Translations under genes and position numbers: made by a program
From: Erodium maritimum
Lineage: Eukaryota; Streptophyta; Magnoliopsida; Geraniales; Geraniaceae
Length of the DNA stretch: 64,000 bases
Assembly: GCA_963921825.1 (NCBI GenBank)
Contig: OY997592.1
Coordinates: forward strand, 23,811,432-23,875,431
Direction: 5' to 3'
Part shown: positions 21,127 through 31,871 of the stretch, in pieces
Numbering within the stretch: position 1 is the first letter of the stretch
Layout: each line of letters begins with the position of its first letter
The notes under the pieces: model-generated
The model's input: only the letters and a program-made list of their open reading frames with translations
The model's database searches: none
Told to the model about the DNA's origin: nothing

Positions 21127-22789
21127 TTTTTAGTAAACTGATAATTTATTCCATTAAAAGAGTCAATACTTGCTTAAACCCCAACTGTGGTAAATAGAGA
21201 AACTCTGTAACTACCGTCAAGTCGGAGAAGAGTTGTTGATATGCCCTAATGGCGACTAGAGATGATACCCAAACAGAAATAACTATAATAATAGAGAAAC
21301 AGACAACCAAAGCTAACAACGATAAACTGAAAAGCAGGGTAATGAAAATCCGTCGACGATCACTACTCAAGGTGGGGTCTGGAAACCGATGGGTCACCCA
21401 AGGGTGACGCTCTACATCATTGGTGCAACCGAACCTGTGACCGTCAGTGGGGGAAGGTTGATGGGCCATCCCTAGAGACTTCATCCTGCCTCCGGGACCG
21501 GTCTAGGGACTCATGTGAAACGGCGAGGCTGGTACCCAGCCCTCGCTTGTCTTGTTGTTCGTTGTCCCCCCCAAACCTCCATAGCATGCTGGTGTAGTAA
21601 GTCTACCCCACTAGTGGGCCTGGGAATTGCAGCTAGATGAGCGTCAATTGGTGCCCGACCTCTACCCCCGAGTCCTCCACCAGCTCCCGGGACCCTAGCC
21701 AGCGGGGTAGGCTACGGCTGATCCCACACCAACATCCCTTGGACATGTTTGTGTACAAAGCACCCCAAGGGCTCCACTGCCCATAGAGGGTCAGGTCCCA
21801 GATCAGGCAACGACCCTATGAATCCACCGTCACCCACTCCATGATACCCTCCAAACCTAGGTAAAGGATCCAGGGACAAAGGTGGCCGGCCAACCCCCAG
21901 GCCACCATGGCCTCGCGGTAACGAATTCCCTGGAAAAGGCCGAGGTCCTACCCCCAACCCCGGCTGGATATTCCATGCAGGGTCATAGTACGCCAGGGGC
22001 TCCACCAGAAGAGCTTGCCGAAAGCCATCCGTGTCGTGTCCTCGGACACCAGCCGAAGAGTCCGGCCATCCAGACGAGCGAGGCCCCCTCATCGGGACAT
22101 ATCGAACTACCCGGTTGATCGAGGAGAGCCCGTTAGATGATTGGATTGGAATCACGGGCCAACCCCCCAAAACCCTAGGGCGAACCGGAGATCGACAGAA
22201 ACCCACCTGATCACTAGGCTTTCCCATCCTTTGCCGACCCAGAGCAAGGTCATGGATCACAACATCCTTGAATCGCGACCTCTGAGTGCAAGAGAGACCA
22301 CCAGTACAGGGGATAGACACCCCCGCGCGCCCCCATGCAAAACCAAGGCGTGGTGGGAAGGTTGCCCTACCCAACCGCTCCCGAAGGGGTACCGCCTCCA
22401 AAGCCGAGCGGCGACAACGCGACCCCCATGAAGAGGGTGACGAGGGTGGAAAGGACGGATGGAAGTGATGTAGTGGTGGTGGAAAGGATGATGGGGAGGA
22501 CGAAGAGGAGGTTTCCGATGAGATCACTATCACGCTCGGGGGAGAGGCAGACGACCCTGTCGCCGACGCGGTCACCGGAGAGCTCGACATGGGGGCATGT
22601 GAGGATGAGTATCGGCGGGAGGCCGCCGACAAACAGGACAGGGAGGACCACGCCGCCGACACGATCTCCGTGGAGCTCTGCATGGCGGACGCGGCGGGAA
22701 TAGGAGCTAGCTCCATGGACTAGAGTTAGGGTTAGGGCTCGACAGACGCGAGGAGGGGAGGTCTCGATAGAAGCGAGTAGGTTTTTCAC
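21127..22789 (-). mobile_element. LINE copy 4: ORF1-only insertion with a 17-bp target duplication
   Basis: The duplication 'aaataattatggatgtt' at 21110-21126 and 22790-22806 brackets the copy. On the minus strand it starts near 22789 with 'accctaaccctaactc' and ends with 'aataaattatcagtttact' and a short A run. The main frame is 22716-21712 (334 codons): Ser/Pro-rich start, then a Gly/Pro-rich C-terminal half. Beyond its stop, a shifted frame at about 21552-21514 reads 'QARAGYQPRRFT' and a stop, close to 'QARAGKQPRHEEC' of LINE copy 1. No zinc knuckle and no ORF2 are visible. It is a retroposed, internally deleted LINE. Confidence 0.8.
21712..22716 (-). pseudogene. 334-codon frame of LINE copy 4 (ORF1-like)
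   Basis: An intact frame from ATG at 22716. The first 110 residues are Ser/Ala/Pro-rich and probably disordered. The middle has 'VVIHDLALGRQ', and the last 100 residues are Gly/Pro/Leu-rich. Length and composition fit a LINE ORF1 that lost its DUF4283 and knuckle parts. Its place between two target duplications shows it moved as part of the LINE. It is not a host gene as far as I can tell. Confidence 0.55.
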
Positions 22790-22806
22790 AAATAATTATG
22801 GATGTT

Positions 22807-23165
22807 AATGTAGTTTACTTGTTTATTGATATTTTTTTTTATCTTTTTAGGAAAATATCATATTAATTTTTAACTTTTTGTTACTAGTTTTATTTTTGTA
22901 TATGTATATTAATGTTGTTTATATGATTTTTTTTTCATTTAAGGATAATTATGTAACAATTATTTTTTATATTCTTTAAATGTTTTTTTTACTATTTTTT
23001 TCATAATAAAATTCATATTTTATTCGTATATATAATATAACATTTGTTAATAAATTAAAAAAATAGAAAAATAAAAATCCGATTAATCCCTGATATCTCC
23101 GACTAGTCTCTGATTAATCCCCGAAGGGCCTAACCGCCCGAATGGCGCCTAGCATTTTTTAGAAC
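22807..23165. mobile_element. Right arm of the TIR element, AT-rich
   Basis: A strongly AT-rich, non-coding stretch ends in the right TIR. It holds nothing else I can name. Confidence 0.5.
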
Positions 23166-23588
23166 CTTGGCAACAACCACCACTTGCTTCCCATGCGAGG
23201 AACCTTGCTCCTGCTTCTTCATCTGAAGTTGGTTTTATAACCATGTCTAAGTGTGGTTCTAACAGTTGGATGCAAGACTTTATATAGAAAAATATGTACA
23301 ACACAAACATATGTAAGGGCAGAGAAGTAAATATAATACATCCTTCCAACTGAGAACTGACACAAGCTATTTCTACACCTACTAAAGCAACCACACATAC
23401 ATGTTAAGCCTTACAAAAGCTCTTGAATCTGTCATGGGAGAGGGAATCATATTCCCATGGGGTTCCACAAAAGGCTATAGTGAAGCACATGGTGTCTTCC
23501 ACCACACACAACACAACAACCAAACAGTCCAATACTCAATGGTCATTATGGCCATCACCCAACAAAAAAATATCCATATCTTGGGCCT
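23166..23588. other. Sequence between the TIR element and the MULE tail; nothing recognised
   Basis: No family match was seen. Short frames on both strands have no gene structure around them. It could be the 3' flank of the MULE gene. Confidence 0.4.
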
Positions 23589-25100
23589 TACATCAATGAC
23601 CTAAATCCTAAGACTAAGAGTTGTGCCTTTGATTGATGGCCCATCCTCCTCCACCTTCTTTCACACACTCTTGGCTGAAACTTCATATTCTTGCACTTCC
23701 TCCACGAACTTGTCTTCCTTTTCCACCACGAGCAAGTCATGGAGCTTTGTTGCTTGAAGCCATTTCTCAAATTTTGCAGCAACCTACACAACATGCACAA
23801 TGGTAAGTTGATGTATCCCATCTTTTTTTGAATATATTACATTATGCATGTTATCAGAGGCCATGAACTGCCCACTGTCTGAAAATAACCTACAGAATCT
23901 TGTGGTCATGCCTTGAATTGTACGTAACAGTCATCAAGTCACAGACCATGAACCATTTTATATTTTCTATTTCATATATACTATGCTCAATATATGAAAA
24001 ATTCTAGGTTTATTTTTCCTACCATGGTAGATTTATTATGAAATTGCATGGAACCAATAAACTAGAAATTTCAGAAAATATTGATGGTAACCTTAGATTT
24101 TTTTTCACCTCTGTCTCTCCAATGGACTTGTCTTTGTCGTTGACAGTCCTTGGTGCAGCTACCTTGCCATTCATTGCCTCAGTTGCCTCGGCAGTCCTCT
24201 TGTCAATGGAATTGGCAGTCCTTGGCTCACAAGTCTTGGGATTGCTTGTGATGGTTTGTTTGGCATAGCTTACGTCTGTGACTTTCTCTGAAACTATCTC
24301 AGTGAATGCCACCTTCTTCTTGGTTATGATCTTATTGGTAAAGCCTTTTGTGATTTTCTTTGGTATGTCGTGTTTTAGCACCTTCTTGGGGTTAGGTTTT
24401 TTCTGAATCACCTTATCAGTAGTAGTGGTTATCTTAACTGACTTCTTGGGGGTAGGCTTTTTTTTAATGTTCTTAGCATCATCCGTTTTCCTTTCATTCT
24501 CCATCATCTGGTGTTGTATCCTAGATTGCCTAGTCCTAATAACCCCTAGTGTATATTTCATCAATGTATTTGTTCTAAGGGGTCTCCAAGAGAGGGTCTC
24601 CAAAAATCATCACCAAGTATAAAGGAATTTATCAACCTCGGTCACTATTTTCCCATGCTGACTTGAAAATTACTTCACCTCTAAAACAAACACTTCAGCG
24701 GCAGTAACAGTAGCTGGCTGAGACTGACCTCTTACATTATTAGCTCCATGGTCTTCTACTTCGATTCCATCTGATCTTAGATCAACCGATAAGGACTAAC
24801 CACCTACGGTATGAGCTCTACCTTCTACTCTTCCAACTCCATCTGATCCTAGGTCGGCAGGCAAGGATTGCCCAGGCTCTTCTTGTAGGTAACTCCTAAG
24901 GTCAGTCTCATCACCAATTGTGGATTTGTAGTCATCATCATGCCCAAAATTAATTGTGTTGTCCTCCCATAGTCTCCCATGTTGCTTTCGCCATCTACTT
25001 GGTTTCCCATCATGCTTTCACCATCGCCAACCACATCACCACCATCAACTAATATCGGATTCTCGGAACCTTCATCTGCCTCACCTCCAACACATATAGG
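23589..25100 (-). pseudogene. C-terminal tail of the MULE gene, left of copia-2
   Basis: Minus strand, continuing the transposase C terminus interrupted by copia-2 (the frame is collinear across 33565 to 25105). It reads 'ICVGGEADEG' and then an acidic Gly/Asp-rich part (25080-24849). Beyond several stops is a Lys-rich segment (24603-24019) with repeated 'KKPTPKK' and 'KKPNPKK' words. A possible small exon at about 23770-23600 reads 'KFEKWLQATKLHDLL', with an AG acceptor just before it. The Lys-rich part may be a nuclear or DNA-binding tail, or a captured host fragment. Confidence 0.5.
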
Positions 25101-25105
25101 GTTCC

Positions 25106-26793
25106 TGTTGGGTCTCTAGGTAGGGTTGGAGATGAACCAACTCGCAGCGGAAAATCAATGAAAACCAAGAGACAATTAGAACCATGAAACAACTAACAAA
25201 GAATGGATTAACAAGAGAAAAATTCAGCACTAGTTCTTACCAAAACAAGAACACCGGTTAACGAATGATTGGCTTGAGTCTCCAAGACGCCTACGTATCC
25301 ACATGGGAATCAAAGCCACGTAGTTCTTCTCTTTGAGGACTCAAGAACACAAACATGGAGGTGGAAACTAGCCAAACCCGAAATGGCCATGGAAGAGGGA
25401 GAGAAAATGTGTTTCCTATTCTTGTCTTGTGTTTGTTATGTTGAAAAAAGATGACTTAAACATAACAAAACCCATACTTGTCCAACTAAAGGCATGGGAC
25501 AAGTATGGTGTCAAGTAAGGTGTAAATAGGACAAAGTATGGCAAGACAAGATTGGGTTAGGTGGTGAATCACCAACACCTTAATCCTTGTCTTGCTTACT
25601 TAGTACTAATTAATCAAGACTTGATTAATTAGTTCCATGGGCCTTGGTTGCATGGGCCTTTCATGGGCCTCTTGGAACATGGCCCGTGACCATTTCCAAC
25701 GAGGTCCCGTGATTCGCTCATCGCCTCCATGCCTTCCATACCGGAAATGTCCAACATTATCCGACGCGATCAATCCCAAGACTCCAAGCCTTGTCTCGAT
25801 CCGTAAAGTCCTATTCACTTACGGGCACATGACCCAAAACCCAGTTTTGGTCATGTCCCGAGACAACTCCCTTTTGGCCATTCTCCATAAATGTGTCAAT
25901 GAGTTTCATCCTCCGGTGTGACCCTTAGGTTTATGCATGTCAATAGATCAACGTAAAATCCCATTTTACTTGATCCTATTTAAGTGGCAACTAACGAGAC
26001 TTTAGTATTGCCTGACACTACATAACGAATCGACCCTGTCGATTCTAACCTTTCCGTCGTCCCTGTCATTATCCTTTTATCTCCGATATCCTGATTGAGA
26101 TAAGGCATAGAGCCGTCATCCTTATTATTCTCAATCACCGTTCCTTGATATGTGAGATGACTGAAGATATGATACCCAGTATCATGTGCATGGCCATGCT
26201 ATTCTTCCAGTCACTCTCGATCAAGTGGCCGAGAACCGATATCTTTCCCATACCTTAGTATGAGGGATAAATCCCTTAGCCGTCTTTCGTGTCACTCATG
26301 TAGCCCGTCCCCAAGCCAATCCTGGCCGTTATAGAAGCCCTGTTACGGACAACGTTAGGCTCAGGTCAAACTCAGTTGTTGACTACATAGCGATCACAAA
26401 GACTCCTTGGTCTAAGGATACATGACAAGCTACAACACTGAATATGTTCATGACTTAATCTATGGCACATATTCAGGGCGGGTCGTCCAATATCATGTCC
26501 CACATGATATCTATGATCAGATTCCGGAATCCCATTCCAATGACTAACAGAACGTAAGCCATAAAGAGCCATCTTTCATACTAGTCGCTTCTAGTGAAGC
26601 TTTGTTGACTAGGGACCAATCGAGTGTGATCTATCTCGATCTATGGTTCTATTCGCATGGTGGGCATAGATCAGAGCACACATCGATATATTACTCCAAC
26701 ACATAAGTAATATAAAGCCGCTTTAATTTTATTGCTAACGATGATATATACATTTGGACATTTATGATTGAGCTACGGGCACTAAGACTAACA
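25106..26793 (-). mobile_element. Copia-2 3' LTR (left copy, 1688 bp)
   Basis: The target duplication 'gttcc' is intact at 25101-25105 and 33560-33564. Comparing by eye with 31872-33559, I found a single mismatch (26333-26340, 'ttatagaag' against 'ttatggaag'), so the insertion is very recent. The ends are TGTTGGG and ..CTAACA in plus orientation. Confidence 0.96.
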
Positions 26794-26805
26794 ATCTCCC
26801 ACTTG
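26794..26805 (-). promoter_or_regulatory. Copia-2 polypurine tract
   Basis: 'atctcccacttg' on the plus strand is the complement of the purine tract next to the 3' LTR, matching the tract of copia-1. Confidence 0.85.
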
Positions 26806-28361
26806 CCCTAGTTCCAATCTAAACTCCAATATGTCCCCATCGACTTTACATGTCTAACATGTTCAGGCAGTGACACTGCCTTAGTCAAAGGGTTGGCTAT
26901 GTTATCATCTGTTGCAATATCGGTTATCTTCACTTCACCTCAGTTCAGTATTTATCTGATGAGGTGGATACGCCGCAGTACATGTTTGGATTTGTTATGC
27001 GATCTAGGCTTTTAGCTTGCGCAATGGCCTTTGTGTTGTCGCAAAATGGATTCACCGGACTGGATGGGTTTTTAATTACACCCAGCCCTGCCATGAATTT
27101 CCAAATCCACATAGCCTCCTTAGCTGCCTCTGCAGCATCCATGTACTTGGCCTCTGTCGTAGATTCGGCAATGGTATCTTGCTTTACGCTTTCCCAGCTA
27201 AAGCTCTGCCATTCAGCGTAAACACATATCCTGATTGACTTCTAAAGTCATCTGGATTTGTCTTGGAAAACTAGCGTCTACTCATCCTTCGACGACTAGT
27301 TCAACATCATCTTTCCCCCGGGTTAGAATGATGTCTACTGGTACAACATAAGGCTTACGAGACGTCTGGTCTCATACATGTCATGGCATATATGATCGAT
27401 CCTGCCCCCAGGCGCATATGATTCTCATCATCCTTTTCAGCTCATCAGGTGTCTTAGGACACTGAGTCTTGCTGAGATGAATGCCATGACTAGTGGGTAA
27501 GAGTCCTTTCTTTGAATCGAGCATTAAGAACCTACTCAATGCCTTGTTCACATAGGTTCCCTGACTTAAATCCAAGACCCTCTTGGTGCGATCTCTACAT
27601 ATCTTAATCCTTAAGATATGAGAAGCATCGCCTAAGTCCTTTATTGAAAAACACTTCCTCAACCAAGCTTTAGTCTCGTGCAAGGTTGGGATGTCATTTT
27701 CAATGAGAACCAGAAAGGTAATATTGCTCCCACTAGCCTTCTTATAAACGCAAGATTCATCCTCGTTCTTGATTAAGCCAAATCCAATTACAGCTTCATC
27801 AAAACGAAGGATCCAACTCCGAGAAGTTCGTTTCAATCCATAAATGGATTTCAACAACTTATAAATCTTTCCTTTATTCTTCGGATCGTCAAAACCTTTG
27901 GGCCGAGACATACAAACGTACTCAGTCAAATTTCCATTTAGGAAAGCGGTTTTGACATCCACTTGCCATATCTCGTAATTATAATACGCAGTTATGTCAA
28001 GAAGAATTTGGATCGATTTTGACCATAGCCACTAGGGAGAAGGTTTCCTCATAGTCAATCCATGCCTATAACCTTTCGCCACCAGTTGAGCTTTGTAGGT
28101 CAGAGGGTTGCCGTCCATGTCCATCTTCACCTTGAAGATCCATTTGCATCCTATGGTCCTCACACCATTGATGGGATCAACCGGTTCCCAGACTCGGTTG
28201 TCCGACATGGATTGCATTTCCTCCCTCATGGCTCCCAGCCATAACTCAGAGTTGGGCCCATCCACGACTTCCTGAAAGGTGGCTGGATCATCGTGATCCA
28301 CCATGACTTCATTGTCACCTCCGGATACCATATCTTGGAGGTGGAAGATTGATCCTTTCAA
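26806..28361 (-). pseudogene. Copia-2 reverse transcriptase and RNase H remnant
   Basis: On the minus strand, 28361-28032 begins RT ('VRTIGCKWIFKVK'). A stop and frame change near 28030-27965 precede 27962-27381, which opens with 'MDVKTAFLNGNL' (one catalytic Asp kept). The Y-V-D-D box is missing: at 27717-27691 Leu-Val-Leu is followed by Ile-Glu-Asn-Asp. RNase H follows in fragments (27142-26945, 'DAAEAAKEAMWIWKF', 'CDNTKAIAQAK'). The lesions are shared with copia-1, which argues that they were already in the parent of both. Confidence 0.9.
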
Positions 28362-28449
28362 ATCGCCTTGGACCTTCCGGAATTGTAACAGGAATTGGTT
28401 CTTACTCTACGACAATCTCTGGCTCCTTTCTACTGGGTTGCCAATTGGT

Positions 28450-29686
28450 TTAGACAGATCTGTACCATCCTGAATTTCTTCGAGATGCACAGTCCTCCCA
28501 ATGACGTCTTTGGAAACAAAACTTCTTTTCCATAAAGACCCCACCCCAAGCGACGAACACCATGTTCTCACTGGGATTGTAGAAATAGTATCCCCTTGTT
28601 GCTTTGGGATACCACACGAAGGTGCATATCTCAGATCTTGGTTCGAGCTTAGTCGAAACCAAATGTTTCACATAAGCCTCGCAACCACAAATCTTTAGGA
28701 AGGACAAAGCGGGCATCATCCCGTACCATTTTTAAAATGGTGTCCCTTCCACACCATTCGTCGAAGCCCGATTCACTATGAATGCGGTCGTCTCTAGAGC
28801 AAAACCCCTAAAAGAGATTGGGAGATCAGTCCAACTAATCATGGAACAGACCATTGTCTAACAATGTCCGATTTCTCCGTTTGGCTACACCTTTCAATTA
28901 CAGTGACCTAGGAGGAGTCCATTTCAAAAGGATCCCATTCTCTTTTAGATGATCTAATAACTCTGTGGTCAAGTATTTTCCACCTCGATCCAATCGAAGT
29001 GCCTTAATACCTTTGTCGAGCTGGTTTTCTACTATAGTCTTAAACTCTTTGAATTTATCAAAAGCTTCAGACTTATGTCTCACCGAATAGACATAACCAT
29101 ATTTACTGTAATCATCAGTAAATGTGATAAAGTAGCTAAAACCCCTCCTGGCAAGTGAACTTATTGGTCTACACACATTCGAGTGTATCAGCCCCAATAA
29201 TTCACCCGCCCTTTCATCGCGATCGATAAAGGGCACTTTAGTCATTTTGCCCATCAAACAAACCTTGCACCTATCGATCGAATGGAATTCGAATGAACCT
29301 GAAAACCCGCACTTCTGAAGTGCTGATAGGCGCTTCTTGTTTATGCGACCCAAATGACAGTACCATAACAGAGTTAGGTTTAAATCGTTGGATTTAGACC
29401 TCTTGGTATTAACGGAATATATAGAACTTGAGGCATTGTTACCCATATCTAATATGTACAATCCTCCAACCATGTCAGTATTGGTATAAAACATATCATT
29501 GCATAGAACATTGAAAACTCCATTTCCAATATTAACATTATATCCTTCCTTGTCAAACACGGATACAGATATAATATTCCTACTAAGAGTAGGTATGCAA
29601 TATACATTATACAATACTAAGACAAGGCCTCTTGGCAAAGCAAGACTCATGGATCCTACAGCAGTTGCCACAACTCTGAGGTCCAT
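28450..29686 (-). pseudogene. Copia-2 integrase remnant (262-codon frame plus downstream piece)
   Basis: The best-preserved frame of the element is 29686-28898. The pre-integrase His-His-Cys-Cys finger is intact (LWYCHLGRINKKRL, then CKVCLMGK). The core follows: 'FITFTDDYSKYGY' and 'LDRGGKY'. The first catalytic Asp is Asn (HSNVC). Past a stop near 28900 the expected Glu before RRNRTLL is Lys. The downstream linker 'SFLKICGCEAYVK' is at 28719-28450. An integrase with Asn and Lys at two of the three acidic positions should be inactive. The N-terminal finger could still fold. Confidence 0.9.
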
Positions 29687-30315
29687 TTCGTGCTTTCCAA
29701 ATCTCTCCTACTTTCAGCCACCATATATTAGTGCATGTGTGAGATTCAGTCATGGTATCTAATACCCATGAATCTTTGGAAGTAGAGAGATGTAGCTCTA
29801 TAGAGTTAATACCGAATGAAGGCACGGTCCCACCGCCCTTCCTTAGATCATCCAGGTTTCCTGATGAAGGCGCAGTCCTACTGCCCTTCTTCAGATCATC
29901 CAGGCTATTTGATGAAGGCGCAGTCCCACTGCCCTTCTTCAGATCAGCCGTGAACTTCCTGTAATCCCGGTTCCAATGACCAGGCTGTTGGCAGTAGAAG
30001 AAGACATTCTCAGGTGTCTCATCTTTCCTACCAAGTGCGCATGGGCCCAGCCCTTGCCACTTCCAATTCCCTTGTTGACCATCAGAATATCCTTGGATCC
30101 CAGATCCCTGAGATATTCTTCTCAGCAGTTAATGACACTTCATGTAACTCTGATATGGTCTTAGAGACAGCCTTGTCAAGGACATATTCTTTGCGTTCAG
30201 ACTTGAGGACTATCCTCAAAATTATGTACCAGTCCAAATAGTTTGTCCCATTTAGCTTGACCCTGTCAAGAATGGTTTTTAATGACAAACTATTAATGTT
30301 CGCTGAATTTGCCAT
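29607..30315 (-). pseudogene. Copia-2 gag and protease remnant
   Basis: The gag start is at 30315 (MANSANINSLSLKT). After about 50 codons it skips to the pre-nucleocapsid region (SLTAEKNIS) and stops at 30082, so the capsid core is deleted exactly as in copia-1. Then come a knuckle without its first and last Cys (CQQPGHWNRDY), three 'DLKKGS'-type repeats (about 29960-29820), and protease, where DTG reads Asp-Thr-Met (29607-29825). Copia-1 shows the same arrangement. The remnant has no working Gag domain I can see. Confidence 0.87.
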
Positions 30316-31858
30316 TTGATCTACAACAGATAAAATTCAATCAGTAAACTGAATAAATTTTATGAAGATCAAGCTTAAACACCAACAATCAATTCTAAAC
30401 CTTTAGAATCTGAAACCAAGATCCTTGATTCACTCGATTAAGCTGAACTAATGCTCACCACTTAATCGAGCTATGTAGGTAGGACTCCATCCAATCACAT
30501 CCAATGTGACTCCTGGCTAGGGTATGTACTTATGTACACGACTTACCCTATCTGTTACCCTAGCTCAACCTCAGGCTGAGAATCGTAGTCGGGTCCACCA
30601 ATTTTCAACTATGGCTCGTCACTATGTAGGTGCTCCGCTAATGCGCACGACACCCACATATGTCGTCCAAACCTACTACCCCGCTTTCCCATGGATGCTC
30701 CGCTAATGCGCACGACACCCATAGGACGGGGAGGTAGTAAGGTGTTGATGATTGGGAGGTATCGGACATGACCCGCTTTTACTTGTCCAGTTGTGTTCAA
30801 AACTTTGGCACATCCTAGATGCGATGAGCACATCAACTACATTCCAAATGCAATGATGCCTCAAATTACATCCAATGTAATTCTTCCTTTGAACCCGTCA
30901 ACTACATCCAATGCAATGACGGTTCTAAGGGTTCACACACAAGGATTAAAATTCCAATTTTATCTTTGCATGTGAGGTGATATGCTCGGTAAATAAAGTT
31001 AAGCATGCAATTCTAAAACACATAGAATTAATCATGCATAAACTAAACCAAGCATAAAGCGATAAATGTGCACATAATAGCCCCCTAAACTAACTCCCAC
31101 TAGCTTCTTGAGCTCCACCGACTCCAAGCCGATGCCAACACCCGAAAAGCCACCAAATGACCTTTTCGCCCTTTCTTCGTCTTGAGTAAAATATTACAAT
31201 TTAATACACGACTCGCAGGTCGGGAATAAATAAATATTACAAGCAAGTGGTTCGACGACCACACCTTGAAAGAATAATTACACGCTAACACTAACGGCTC
31301 GCAGGCCGTGAAAAGCGATAAATAATTAAATTGAGCTCGGGGCTATTATGTACACCATGCCAACATCACATCACACATCGTGTTATCAAACAAGCATGTT
31401 ATCAAACATCATGTGATTTTCCGGTTTTAATTAATAGCCAAGTTTCGAAATTTTTTGATGCTCGGTTTATCGAAACCGTTCAAAAATGAAACTTTTGAAC
31501 ATTTGATCTTCGAGTTCATCATGACGGTTCCAAACTCGTCATAACTAACAAAACGGTTTAGCCTTGGCATATCAACCATCCAATGGTCATGCTTGGCCTA
31601 GCTCCGTCCAACGGAGCCCCGTTCGGTCCCGGTTTCGGCTCCCCGAGAGTCCCGCTCCCGAGACCCGAAAAATCAAATTTTTTTCAAAATTTCCAGATTT
31701 GAAATAATTTTCAAAAAATCATTTTACATGTATTAAATCCATAAACAATAATTTAAAACATGTTATCAAACAATTTAGCAAAATAACATGCCAAAAACGA
31801 AACTTTCAAGCAAAACCGAAACTTTGAACACCGTCTTGTGAATCCCGAAGGTAGCACG
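30316..31858 (-). mobile_element. Copia-2 untranslated leader
   Basis: This is collinear with the 1.5-kb leader of copia-1 and carries the same near-palindromes around 'acatccaatgta' (about 30480-30915) and the doubled 'gcgcacgacaccca' word (about 30643-30722). It contains no coding frame. If the family is moved in trans, this leader and the LTRs are the parts under constraint. Confidence 0.75.
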
Positions 31859-31870
31859 GCTCTGATACCA
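31859..31870 (-). promoter_or_regulatory. Copia-2 primer-binding site
   Basis: The plus strand reads 'gctctgatacca', the complement of the initiator-Met primer site, one base from the LTR edge at 31872. Confidence 0.93.
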
Positions 31871-31871
31871 C

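Larger units (their letters stand above)
20766..23165. mobile_element. Non-autonomous TIR element (hAT-like) hosting a LINE copy
   Basis: The left end 'gttctaaaa..cctaggcgg' is the inverse of the right end 'cgcctagcattttttagaac'. Subterminal blocks of 'ggattaatcgg' (left) and 'ccgattaatccc' (right) also mirror each other. The middle is AT-rich and non-coding. Without the LINE insertion (21127-22789) it is about 0.7 kb. I found no convincing target duplication, so the hAT label is tentative. The words 'gggatttttagagcaccga' recur in intron 2 of the LysM gene (about 43411). Confidence 0.6.

Noticed and set aside
22141..22703. Plus-strand frames opposite LINE copy 4
   Set aside because: The target duplication and A tail fix the element on the minus strand; these are complements of a GC-rich frame.
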